Shown piece by piece: positions 7,490-14,350 of a DNA stretch of 14,350 nt. A program made the translations under genes and the position numbers. The number at the start of each line of letters is the position of its first letter. Position 1 is the first letter of the stretch. Source of the stretch: Bacteroidales bacterium (GTDB lineage Bacteria; Bacteroidota; Bacteroidia; Bacteroidales; JAADGE01); the NCBI GenBank assembly GCA_029934265.1, contig JAOZMN010000037.1:1-14350 (forward strand), written 5' to 3'. The notes under the pieces are model-generated. The model did no database searches, was not told where the DNA came from, and was given only the letters and a program-made list of their open reading frames with translations.

Positions 7490-9349
7490 ATGTGCGGAAT
7501 TAACGGTATCTTATGCCTCAATAAAAATATAAAACCGGATAAAAATTCAATCCTGAAAATGAATGCCGGTATGATTCACAGAGGACCCGACAGCGGTGAT
7601 ATTTTTATTAATAAAAATATTGCTCTCGGACATCGCAGGCTCTCGATTATCGACCTTTCAGATGCAGGTAAACAGCCGATGACGGATAATTCAGGACGTT
7701 ATACAATGGTATATAACGGTGAACTTTATAATTACAAACAACTGAAAAACGAACTTGAAAATTACAATTTCAAAACCGGTACGGACAGCGAAGTATTACT
7801 TGCAACTTATATCGAAAAAAAAGAAAAAACTCCGGAAAAACTTGACGGAATGTTTGCTTTTGCCGTTTGGGATAATATAAATGAAAGTCTGTTTTTAACA
7901 CGAGACCCGCTTGGAATAAAGCCTTTATATTATTATATTGATGAAAATTATTTTATATTTTCTTCCGAAATAAGAGCGATTTTAAACAGCGAACTTGTTG
8001 AAAGGAAACTGAATAAAAACGCAATTTCCGATTATTTGCGTTATCAAACCGTTCATGCGCCGGAAACTATGGTGAAAGATATTAAAATGCTTATGCCCGG
8101 TAAGTTTATCTTTATTGAAAAAGGCAAGTTGAAACTCGGTGAATATTGCAATTTAAACAATCAGGAAACTTTACCGTTTACCGACGATAAAGAAACTGTC
8201 AAAAAAAATATTTCTAAACTTTTATACGCTTCCACAGAAAAAAGAATGATGTCCGATGTGCCGTTCGGGGCGTTTCTTTCAGGCGGTATAGATTCGAGTA
8301 TAATTGTTGGTTTGATGAGTCAAATTTCAAACAGAAAAGTAAATACTTTTTCGGTAACTTTTAATGAAGAAAAATTCAGCGAAGCAAAATATGCTCGCCA
8401 AATTGCCAAACAATTTAATACCGAACATACTGAAATTAAACTTAGTCCGAAAGATTTTCTTAATATCATACCGGAAGCAATAAAAGCATTCGACCACCCG
8501 AGTGCAGACGGTATAAATTCTTATATCGTATCAAAAGTTACAAAGCAAGCAGGTATTACAATGGCTCTTTCCGGACTTGGCGGCGATGAGCTTTTTGCCG
8601 GTTACGACATATTTAAAAGAATACATAAATTGTACGGAAACAAAGCTGTTTTTGCTCTCCCCCGCTCTATCCGGAAACTTGCAGGAAATACGATTTACAA
8701 ATTGCATAAATCTACTTCCACAAAAAAAATAAAAGATATATTAAGCATAAAAAATCTTAATTTACCGGATATTTATTCTGTATCAAGACAAGTTTTTTCG
8801 GAAGAAAAAATTGCCGAACTAATTAATAATGATTTAATTAATAAAAATAAAGTAAAAGAAATTACCGGTGAATTCAAACCGAAAAAAAAATACTTACTCA
8901 CCGCTGTTTCCTTGTCGGAAATAAATACTTATATGCAAAATATATTACTTCGGGATACCGACCAAATGAGCATGGCAAGCAGTCTGGAAGTTAGAGTTCC
9001 GTTTCTCGACAGGGAACTTGTTAATTATGTACTTTCAATTCCGGACAATATTAAATTTCCGCACTCTGCTAAACAATTATTGACCGATTCCGTTGGCTTT
9101 CTGCCTGATAATATAGTTAATCGTCCTAAAATGGGCTTTTTGCTTCCTTGGGAAAATTGGTTGAAAAATGAACTTTACGATTTTGCCGAAAAAAAAATCG
9201 TCGAACTGTCAAAAAACGGTATCTTTACAGAAAATAAAGTTAAAGAACTATGGCACAACTTTTTAAATAAAGATAAAGAAGTAAAATGGGCAAAAATTTG
9301 GTTGCTTATTTCTCTTCAAAATTACATTGTTGAATTAAAATTAAAATAA
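7490..9349 (+). CDS. asnB: Asparagine synthetase B-type glutamine amidotransferase
   Basis: Class II glutamine-dependent amidotransferase. Glutamine is hydrolysed in the N-terminal Ntn domain and the ammonia is used by the C-terminal ATP-pyrophosphatase domain to amidate an adenylated carboxylate, classically aspartate to asparagine. The nucleophile is Cys2 in MCGING, with RGPDSG at 31-36 and the YNGELYNY segment also present. The synthetase domain has the PP-loop SGGIDSS at 264-270 and GLGGDELF at 362-369, with a typical C-terminal KMGFLLPWENWL block. At 619 residues it is full length. AsnB paralogues often lie in polysaccharide clusters, where they may amidate uronic-acid sugars, so the substrate here could be a sugar rather than aspartate. 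A 33-nt hairpin lies on either side, which may set this gene apart as its own transcript unit. Confidence 0.93.
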   Translation: MCGINGILCLNKNIKPDKNSILKMNAGMIHRGPDSGDIFINKNIALGHRRLSIIDLSDAGKQPMTDNSGRYTMVYNGELYNYKQLKNELENYNFKTGTDSEVLLATYIEKKEKTPEKLDGMFAFAVWDNINESLFLTRDPLGIKPLYYYIDENYFIFSSEIRAILNSELVERKLNKNAISDYLRYQTVHAPETMVKDIKMLMPGKFIFIEKGKLKLGEYCNLNNQETLPFTDDKETVKKNISKLLYASTEKRMMSDVPFGAFLSGGIDSSIIVGLMSQISNRKVNTFSVTFNEEKFSEAKYARQIAKQFNTEHTEIKLSPKDFLNIIPEAIKAFDHPSADGINSYIVSKVTKQAGITMALSGLGGDELFAGYDIFKRIHKLYGNKAVFALPRSIRKLAGNTIYKLHKSTSTKKIKDILSIKNLNLPDIYSVSRQVFSEEKIAELINNDLINKNKVKEITGEFKPKKKYLLTAVSLSEINTYMQNILLRDTDQMSMASSLEVRVPFLDRELVNYVLSIPDNIKFPHSAKQLLTDSVGFLPDNIVNRPKMGFLLPWENWLKNELYDFAEKKIVELSKNGIFTENKVKELWHNFLNKDKEVKWAKIWLLISLQNYIVELKLK

Positions 9350-9354
9350 ACCAT

Positions 9355-9387
9355 AGTCGGGGTGCAACTTGGAGTCGCACCCCGACT
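9355..9387 (+). terminator. 33-nt GC-rich hairpin after asnB
   Basis: Arms 9355-9369 and 9373-9387 pair around a TGG loop with a single A-C mismatch near the loop; the outer 11 pairs (AGTCGGGGTGC with its complement) are perfect. It lies 5 nt after the asnB stop. It is the most GC-rich stretch nearby. No T-run follows, so it may stop transcription inefficiently or protect the asnB message end. Confidence 0.65.
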
Positions 9388-9423
9388 CAACACAAAATAG
9401 GTACTTACAATTAAAATCAAAAC

Positions 9424-10080
9424 ATGAAAACAGTAATAAATTTTATACAAGAACTCAACAAAAACAATAATCGTGAATGGTTTGCGGAAAATAAAGATTT
9501 CTACAACAAAGCCAAAGAAGAATTTGAACTTATTATAGATATTCTTATTTCTAAAATCAGGGAATTTGACCCGAAAATTGATGTCGTTTCAGCCAAAGAA
9601 TGTACCTTCCGTATTTACAGAGACGTGCGTTTTTCAAAAGATAAACGACCGTACAAAGACCATTTCGGAGCATACATTGCTGCCGGTGGAAGAAAAAGCA
9701 AATATACAGGTTACTATCTTCATGTACAAGAAGATAACTCGTTTGTCGGCGGGGGACTTTATGCTCCGGCTCCGGATATTCTAAAGAAAGTTCGTACCGA
9801 TATTTTTAAAAATTCCGCTCCTTATAAAGAAATAATAAACGACAAAAATTTCAAAAAATATTTTACCGATTTTTACGGAGAGAAACTTAAAACCGCACCT
9901 CGTGGTTTTCCGAAAGATTTTAAAGATATTGAACTTCTGCGACTTAAACATCATGCTGTTGCACACAAAGTCAGTTTCGAGCAAGTTTTAAGTCCGAATT
10001 TTATTCAACTTGCAAGCAATATTTTTAAAAGTATGAAAAATTTTAATGCTTATTTTAATTATATTATTGATAAAAAGTAA
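9424..10080 (+). CDS. DUF2461 / TIGR02453 family protein
   Basis: Member of the DUF2461 (TIGR02453) family, widespread in Bacteroidota and without an established function. Signature blocks are clear: NNNREWFAENKDFY near 14-27, FRIYRDVRFSKDKRPYKDHFGAYI at about 62-85 (given as the family landmark R63, D67, R69, F70, K74, P76, Y77, H80), and GYYLHVQ followed by FVGGGLYAPAP. The protein is 218 residues, the usual length, and is soluble with no signal peptide. It lies 74 nt downstream of asnB beyond a strong hairpin and 22 nt from the convergent MoxR gene, so it is probably an unrelated neighbour of the polymer genes. The family is confident; the biochemical role cannot be stated. Confidence 0.9.
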   Translation: MKTVINFIQELNKNNNREWFAENKDFYNKAKEEFELIIDILISKIREFDPKIDVVSAKECTFRIYRDVRFSKDKRPYKDHFGAYIAAGGRKSKYTGYYLHVQEDNSFVGGGLYAPAPDILKKVRTDIFKNSAPYKEIINDKNFKKYFTDFYGEKLKTAPRGFPKDFKDIELLRLKHHAVAHKVSFEQVLSPNFIQLASNIFKSMKNFNAYFNYIIDKK

Positions 10081-10102
10081 AATAAACAACTTTTAAGATT
10101 CT

Positions 10103-11077
10103 TTACCTCGGAACTTCCACACTATTAATAATTTGTTTGATAACTTGTTCGGTTGTAATTCCTTCCATTTCTTTTTCCGGTGAAAGTATTAAACGGTGTC
10201 TTAAAACGGGGAAAGCTGTTGTTTTTATATCTTCCGGTTTTACGAAATCTCTGCCGTTTATTGCCGCAAGTGCTTTACTTGCAGTCATTATAGAAATTGA
10301 AGCCCTTGGCGATGCTCCAAGAAACAATGAATTATTATTTCTGGTTTTTCCGATGATTTGAGCAATGTATTTTCTTAGATTTTCATCAATATGAATATTT
10401 TTAACTTTTTCTCTGTAATCAATTATTTGTTGTTTTGTAAGAAAAGCCTCAACTGCATCAATTTCTTTTCCGCCTTTTCTTTCATGATTATTATCCAAAA
10501 TTGTAATTTCTTCTTCTAAAGTCGGATAATCTACAACTATTTTGAACAAAAATCTGTCTAATTGAGCTTCCGGCAAACGATACGTACCCTCCTGCTCCAC
10601 AGGATTTTGAGTTGCAAATACGACAAAAGGTTCTTCAAGAAAATAAGTTTTCCCGTCCACGGTTACCTGCCGTTCTTCCATTGCTTCAAAAAGTGCGGCT
10701 TGCGTTTTTGCCGGTGAACGATTTATTTCATCAATAAGTATAATATTGGCAAATATAGGTCCTTTTTTGTATTCAAATTCAGATGTTTTCATGTTGTAAA
10801 TCGTTGTGCCTATTACATCGGAGGGCATTAAATCCGGAGTGAACTGTATTCTTGAAAAATCGGCAGAAATTGCTTTTGCTGTCAATTTTGCGGTGAGAGT
10901 TTTAGCAACACCGGGTACGCCCTCTATCAAAACATGACCGCCGGTAAGTATGGCAACCAGTATTTGATTTATCATTTCGACCTGCCCGATTACTACTTTT
11001 CCTATTTCCGCACGCAATTTGTCGGCGGTTTCCTTTAATCCTTCAAGATTTATTCTGTTTTCAAAAACTTGTTCCAT
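10103..11077 (-). CDS. MoxR-type AAA+ ATPase
   Basis: AAA+ ATPase of the MoxR family, cytoplasmic chaperone-like ATPases that work with membrane or VWA/DUF58 partner proteins in envelope stress and complex maturation. Walker A is GVPGVAKT at 53-60, Walker B is ILIDEINR with D116 and E117, sensor 1 is N158 in ATQNP, and the arginine-bearing EGTYRLPEAQLDRF lies at 163-176. The C-terminal lid carries GASPRAS. At 324 residues it is complete. It is the last gene of its minus-strand group, separated from DUF4350 by 73 nt that contain a hairpin followed by five Ts. It may therefore have its own promoter or be read through at lower level. The DUF58 gene that usually follows MoxR is absent; a convergent DUF2461 gene lies there instead. 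Confidence 0.93.
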   Translation of the reverse strand: MEQVFENRINLEGLKETADKLRAEIGKVVIGQVEMINQILVAILTGGHVLIEGVPGVAKTLTAKLTAKAISADFSRIQFTPDLMPSDVIGTTIYNMKTSEFEYKKGPIFANIILIDEINRSPAKTQAALFEAMEERQVTVDGKTYFLEEPFVVFATQNPVEQEGTYRLPEAQLDRFLFKIVVDYPTLEEEITILDNNHERKGGKEIDAVEAFLTKQQIIDYREKVKNIHIDENLRKYIAQIIGKTRNNNSLFLGASPRASISIMTASKALAAINGRDFVKPEDIKTTAFPVLRHRLILSPEKEMEGITTEQVIKQIINSVEVPR

Positions 11078-11136
11078 ATTTTTATTAAATTTTGAAAATT
11101 ATGAAATTGTAAAGTGCATATTTTAACCCTTTAAAA

Positions 11137-11155
11137 AGAGGTCGAAGACCTTAAT
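11137..11155 (-). terminator. Palindrome AGGTC-GAA-GACCT overlapping the DUF4350 stop, terminator-like
   Basis: On the minus strand the DUF4350 TAA runs straight into GGTCTTCGACC and then CTTTTT, a compact stem with a 3-nt loop and a short T-run, as in an intrinsic terminator. The same 19 nt (AGAGGTCGAAGACCTTAAT on the plus strand) recur exactly, in opposite orientation, at 13110-13128. It is therefore also a repeat-family member. Confidence 0.55.
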
Positions 11156-12329
11156 TTGCTTCTTTATAAAAATTTTCTATATCGTTACTGAAATTCAGTA
11201 ATTGTTTATCGCTTATTTTTGATGCTTTTTGAATGTTTTTTGCCGTTTTGAATATTTTATTTAAAATTTCTTCCGACCCTCCTGTTTTTTCAGATATTTT
11301 TTTTATTTCCTGTTCACCGAAATTTTGAATACTTATATAATACTTAACTCTAAGAAAATCAAGAAAATAACTATATTTTTTCAAAGCTATATCTTTATGA
11401 TTTTTCCCGTGTAAATACAGTCTTCCAACCGTATCGACAAATTCAACAGTGGTGTTTTTTAAGGGTTCGATTATCGGTATAACTCTTTGTTTGCGTTTTG
11501 CCGTAAAAATTGCATACGCCAAAAGTGTTGAAATCAATAAAAGATAAGCCGCATAAAGTCCGGAATTTGCAAAAATATACCGTAAAGGCGAATTTTGATT
11601 CTCATTTTCAAATTTTCCGTAATCTTCCCAAACAACATCTTTCACAGGTAAATGCGACAAAACTTTACTTACATATTCCGAATTGTTATCCTTAAGTATA
11701 TGATAATTAGTAAAAATCATCGGTTGGCAATGTATAAACAATGTGCCTTTTCCTATATCTTTTTTTATAAAATTAACAAATTTTTCGTCTCTTTTTCCAA
11801 GAACGATAATACTGTCTTCTTTAAAATAAGAAAAATGATTTTTTTCAAAACCTTTATTCATAATATAAGCAGAATCATTTGATATACAAGGATTAGTAAA
11901 GTTAATACTCACCGTATCTTCTCCGAAAAAAAGATTATTGTAAAGTGCTATATCAAGGGTGTCCGCAAAAGTTTTTGAAAATTCAAATGCCGAAATAAAA
12001 AAATTATTCCCCGCTTTGAGCATTTTAAACATCGTTTCTATTTCGAGTTTATCTGCATTAAATTTTTTTGTTACAAAAATAAAATTTTTATTTTCCGGAG
12101 AGTTCATTCGATTATATTCAAAAAGAGTTTTTTTATTTTTTTCTATATCTTTCTCCGGAAAAATATCTTCTAACATATTATAAAACACGAAAGTACCGTA
12201 AGGAATTTTATCCTTCCTATCCAAAGTAACAGTCCATTCTGTTTCCTTCGGTTTTAGATATTCCCACGATATTAAAGCTGTTAGAAAAGCTCCAAGTATA
12301 AAATAATATTTTAATTGACTTTTATTCAA
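11151..12329 (-). CDS. DUF4350-domain membrane protein of the MoxR cluster
   Basis: Membrane-anchored protein with a DUF4350 domain, a family usually found beside MoxR and DUF4129 genes. Residues 8-25 form an N-terminal transmembrane or signal-anchor helix. The segment around 35-60 (LDRKDKIPYGTFVFYNML) is the typical DUF4350 entry. The domain up to about 235 lies outside the cytoplasm and resembles a GATase-like fold in known relatives. A second helix spans about 255-275, leaving a basic cytoplasmic tail of some 115 residues (from KRKQR) rich in helices. The 392-residue length is normal. It starts 22 nt after the DUF4129 stop, so these two genes are surely one transcript. The molecular function is not known. 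Confidence 0.82.
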   Translation of the reverse strand: MNKSQLKYYFILGAFLTALISWEYLKPKETEWTVTLDRKDKIPYGTFVFYNMLEDIFPEKDIEKNKKTLFEYNRMNSPENKNFIFVTKKFNADKLEIETMFKMLKAGNNFFISAFEFSKTFADTLDIALYNNLFFGEDTVSINFTNPCISNDSAYIMNKGFEKNHFSYFKEDSIIVLGKRDEKFVNFIKKDIGKGTLFIHCQPMIFTNYHILKDNNSEYVSKVLSHLPVKDVVWEDYGKFENENQNSPLRYIFANSGLYAAYLLLISTLLAYAIFTAKRKQRVIPIIEPLKNTTVEFVDTVGRLYLHGKNHKDIALKKYSYFLDFLRVKYYISIQNFGEQEIKKISEKTGGSEEILNKIFKTAKNIQKASKISDKQLLNFSNDIENFYKEAN

Positions 12330-12348
12330 ATTCTAATTTTTTACGTTC

Positions 12349-12359
12349 GGGCTAAGCCC
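12349..12359 (-). other. Short GGGC-TTA-GCCC hairpin over the DUF4129 stop codon
   Basis: GGGC and GCCC arms (12349-12352, 12356-12359) enclose a TTA loop, and the DUF4129 TAG stop lies across the loop on the minus strand. A run of six A, not T, follows, so it is not an intrinsic terminator for this strand. It may modulate coupling to DUF4350; it is short enough to be chance. Confidence 0.3.
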
Positions 12360-13086
12360 CTAATTCTCTGAATGTTTCTTTAAAGCCTGCGTGTGCTTTG
12401 TCAAACTTATTACGCTTAATAGCAAAATCGCCATACCATATATATTCATATAAATATGTAAGTTCAGTAAATGATTTGCCGTATTTTGTTTCGGAGGCTT
12501 CAAAACGATATTCTCTGTTTGTTTTATTCTTTGTCCATTCTATTATTTCATTAATAGTAAGGAGTTTAAGAAGTTTTAAATACAAATACCTCACTGCTTT
12601 ATTATAATTTCCTAAATTTATTGCATCATTAATTTCTTTATCCAAATCAATTTTATAAATATCTTCATCGTAAGTTTCAAAATCTATTTGTGTCTTACTT
12701 TTTCTACTGCGAAAAAAAATTGTTTGATATTTAAGTCCCAATAATTTTATAACAACAAAACCAAGTATCAAAAATATTAAAATATTACGAACATAAGGTG
12801 CTATTCCTTTATCATCAAAAATAATTTTCAGTATATCGGATAACCACCGGAGTATTCTTTCCCAAAATGTAGTGGGACGTTTTGCTTTTTCGGTATAAAT
12901 AAAATCCTTATCGTTTTTATAATCTTTAATTTTATCGGAAGTTCTTACTTTAATTTCAGTGCTGTCGTAACGCATCTTACTTGGGGACTGTGCATCAACC
13001 GGTAAATTAAAATTAATCGTAATTACAACCAATAAAATTTGAAAATATTTATAAGGTCTGCGACCTGTTTTATGTGGTAAAACCAT
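12352..13086 (-). CDS. DUF4129-domain protein of the MoxR cluster
   Basis: Single-pass membrane protein with a C-terminal DUF4129 domain, a standard member of MoxR-linked clusters. The first 33 residues look like a signal peptide: a basic start (HKTGRRPYKY), a hydrophobic stretch and a VDAQS cleavage-like site. A transmembrane helix follows at about 98-118 (NILIFLILGFVVIKLL). The cytoplasmic part has the helical GNYNKAVRYLYLKLLKLL segment and the conserved Y-x-W-Y-G-D near residue 220. The 244-residue length fits the short form with no transglutaminase domain. The TGRRP of the signal peptide is written by a copy of the local AGGTC palindrome (13054-13066). No in-frame ATG lies before residue 38, beyond the signal peptide, so the start at 13086 is favoured. 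The gene is 169 nt from its upstream neighbour. Confidence 0.82.
   Translation of the reverse strand: MVLPHKTGRRPYKYFQILLVVITINFNLPVDAQSPSKMRYDSTEIKVRTSDKIKDYKNDKDFIYTEKAKRPTTFWERILRWLSDILKIIFDDKGIAPYVRNILIFLILGFVVIKLLGLKYQTIFFRSRKSKTQIDFETYDEDIYKIDLDKEINDAINLGNYNKAVRYLYLKLLKLLTINEIIEWTKNKTNREYRFEASETKYGKSFTELTYLYEYIWYGDFAIKRNKFDKAHAGFKETFRELGA
13054..13066. repeat. Palindrome AGGTC-TGC-GACCT inside the DUF4129 coding region
   Basis: Perfect 5-bp arms around TGC. The copy at 13114-13126 lies exactly 60 bp away and differs only in the loop (TTC). On the minus strand this copy is read as codons for T-G-R-R-P in the signal peptide of the DUF4129 protein. Confidence 0.55.
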
Positions 13087-13109
13087 GTTTATAATTTTGC
13101 TTTCGCCTG

Positions 13110-13128
13110 ATTAAGGTCTTCGACCTCT
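13110..13128 (-). repeat. Palindrome repeat, exact 19-nt inverted match of 11137-11155
   Basis: The core AGGTC-TTC-GACCT lies at 13114-13126 in the leader of the DUF4129 gene, about 28 nt upstream of its ATG. Including flanks, 19 nt are identical to the copy at the DUF4350 stop but on the other strand, so the DUF4129-DUF4350 gene pair is bracketed by inverted copies. The rest of the 169-nt spacer (13087-13255) has no gene that I can support. Confidence 0.55.
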
Positions 13129-13255
13129 ATTTAATGTTGCTCTCACACTCGTGCAAATGCCTGCGAATCAACTCATTACAAATAAGCAAGTGTGTAATAA
13201 CTTTTGCAAGGGTACTTAATAGTTTTTTATAAATGTTGTTATTTTGTCGAAGCAT

Positions 13256-14149
13256 TTAATAATCAAATTTATTTAACTCATCAATATCTGAATTTATATT
13301 TTCTATTTTTTCGATAAGTGATGTTTGTTCTTTTTCTTCACGGAAAGTCCCAAAAGCATAAACGGTAAGTATTACAGGCAAAATTCCAAGTATAATTGAA
13401 CCAAGTGTTTGAAATAATGTCAATAAAAAAAGTATTCCGTTATTGGACAAGCCGGACATACTTGTAAGCAACATCGGAAGACTGAAAATGGAACCGACAA
13501 TACCAAGTATGAGCGAAAAAAGTATCAAAACTATAAAGAAAAACCACCATTTTCCTTTTATTATAAACAGACTTCTTTTTATTGTTTCCGAAATGTTTTT
13601 ATCTTCTAAAATAATACCGGTATTCATAAAAGAAAGTGTTATTGCCATATAAACAGCAAAAACGATTGTTGCCAAAGTGATTATAATCAACATTTTACTT
13701 GCAAATATTGCAAATATCGCAATTCCGATTCCTGCCGAAAGCCCGATAATAAGTCCGTAAACAAGCTGAGAGCCGAATATTTTCCAATAATATTTTGATA
13801 TTTGCTCCCAAATTTCCGAAAGTTCTATTTCTCTGTCCTGTATGGAATTACGAAGTTTCATGTAAGAAATAACAACCGTAACAAGCATCACGTAAGCAAA
13901 GATTTGAACCAAGTAAATTCCAAACATATTTCCTGTGATTTCCGGTAATTTTCCAGCTTGCAAAAAACTCATCGGGTCGGAAACATCGACAATAAAACTT
14001 GTCAATATTATTTGCAATAAATATATCGGTCCAGCGTACAGTAATACTGCTTTTGCAAGGGTTCTGAACTCTTTTACAAAATACGAAAAAGGGTCAGAAA
14101 ACAAGCTAATAAAATCTCGTTCCTTGTTAATGTTTAAATTGTTTTGCAT
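13256..14149 (-). CDS. Polytopic membrane protein at the head of the MoxR cluster
   Basis: A 297-residue integral membrane protein with about six hydrophobic segments (roughly 31-54, 74-98, 120-142, 146-170, 198-225 and 234-270), a soluble N-terminus of 30 residues and an acidic, charged C-terminal tail. The alternating long, glycine-poor helices and the ILEDKNISETIKRSLFIIKGKWW loop resemble the broad group of DUF975 or glycerophosphodiester phosphodiesterase membrane-domain proteins. No catalytic motif is visible and the family assignment is tentative. Such proteins do often open MoxR-DUF4129-DUF4350 clusters in Bacteroidota, so it is probably an envelope partner of the same system. Its leader (14150-14350) carries two copies of a 54-nt repeat. 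A 169-nt gap follows before the DUF4129 gene, so a second promoter there is possible. Confidence 0.75.
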   Translation of the reverse strand: MQNNLNINKERDFISLFSDPFSYFVKEFRTLAKAVLLYAGPIYLLQIILTSFIVDVSDPMSFLQAGKLPEITGNMFGIYLVQIFAYVMLVTVVISYMKLRNSIQDREIELSEIWEQISKYYWKIFGSQLVYGLIIGLSAGIGIAIFAIFASKMLIIITLATIVFAVYMAITLSFMNTGIILEDKNISETIKRSLFIIKGKWWFFFIVLILFSLILGIVGSIFSLPMLLTSMSGLSNNGILFLLTLFQTLGSIILGILPVILTVYAFGTFREEKEQTSLIEKIENINSDIDELNKFDY

Positions 14150-14186
14150 ACTACTTTAATTTGAAAAATTTTGAAGTTTTGAAATT

Positions 14187-14240
14187 ATGAGTTCAGTCTA
14201 AAAAGTATATTTCTTCACAATCAGACCCTTATGGTTTTAA
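14187..14240. repeat. 54-nt direct repeat, copy 1
   Basis: This stretch matches 14287-14340 with only two differences (14217 A versus G; 14232 T versus G). It begins ATGAGTTCAGTCTAAAAAGT. The CAGACCCTTA-GGTTTT end holds a hairpin arm that is broken in this copy. It lies 38 nt upstream of the membrane-protein ATG on the minus strand. Confidence 0.85.
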
Positions 14241-14286
14241 TTAAAAGACTATAAATTAAATATTTAGATTTATTAATTTTTGTTAA

Positions 14287-14340
14287 ATGAGTTCAGTCTA
14301 AAAAGTATATTTCTTCGCAATCAGACCCTTAGGGTTTTAA
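14287..14340. repeat. 54-nt direct repeat, copy 2
   Basis: Starts exactly 100 bp after copy 1, with 46 nt of unrelated AT-rich sequence between the copies. This copy keeps an intact ACCCT-T-AGGGT hairpin followed by TTTT on the plus strand. Partial similarity (about 6 of 10) continues past the repeat to the window edge, so the unit may be longer than seen or part of a larger array. Confidence 0.85.
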
Positions 14341-14350
14341 GTAAGATGCT

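Noticed and set aside
9355..9387. Strong plus-strand intrinsic terminator after asnB
   Set aside because: The stem is excellent but no T-run follows, so I report a hairpin with uncertain stopping power rather than a certain terminator.
13141..13199. CACACT / AGTGTG long-range stem in the spacer before DUF4129
   Set aside because: Only six pairs across about 40 nt of loop; expected by chance.
14187..14350. CRISPR-like array suggested by repeat-spacer-repeat at the right edge
   Set aside because: Only two copies, the repeat is 54 nt, too long for usual repeats, similarity fades past its end, and no cas gene is present.

Overview
The window looks like AT-rich chromosomal DNA from a member of the Bacteroidota. 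The evidence is the family content: a MoxR ATPase with DUF4350 and DUF4129 partners, a DUF2461/TIGR02453 protein, and glycan genes interleaved with DUF4956, VTC and CotH genes. Few genes have a clear Shine-Dalgarno sequence, and the A/T-runs and codon choice also fit. No tRNA, rRNA, transposase, integrase or CRISPR array is visible.

Block 1 (1-10080, all plus strand). A short AT-rich leader carries a small hairpin and a perfect 10-bp inverted repeat. It precedes engB, a ribosome-assembly GTPase. A dense surface-polymer run then follows: a GT4 glycosyltransferase, a DUF4956 membrane protein, a stand-alone VTC-type polyphosphate polymerase, a secreted or anchored CotH-family kinase, an O-antigen ligase/Wzy-like polymerase, a second GT4 glycosyltransferase and an AsnB-type amidotransferase. 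Gaps within the run are small, or genes overlap by 14 and 23 nt. The asnB gene is bracketed by two 33-nt hairpins of the same geometry. A DUF2461 gene ends the block.

Block 2 (10103-14149, all minus strand, convergent with block 1). In transcription order: a multi-spanning membrane protein, a DUF4129 protein, a DUF4350 protein and a MoxR-type AAA+ ATPase. This is the usual Bacteroidota MoxR envelope-associated cluster, but no DUF58 partner follows the ATPase here. A small palindrome family, AGGTC-NNN-GACCT, is scattered through this block. One copy is translated as part of a signal peptide. At the right edge a 54-nt sequence occurs twice, exactly 100 bp apart.

The most interesting part is 1904-5115, where DUF4956, VTC and CotH genes sit inside a glycan-building operon. 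VTC domains make polyphosphate from ATP, CotH proteins are atypical kinases, and DUF4956 is an uncharacterised membrane family that I judge to be MgtC-like. I infer a coupled system that makes phosphate polymer, passes it to the envelope or senses it there, and phosphorylates a surface protein or glycan. That job is not shown by the sequence. No flippase, priming transferase or polysaccharide export gene is in the window, so any polymer pathway here is incomplete or relies on genes elsewhere.
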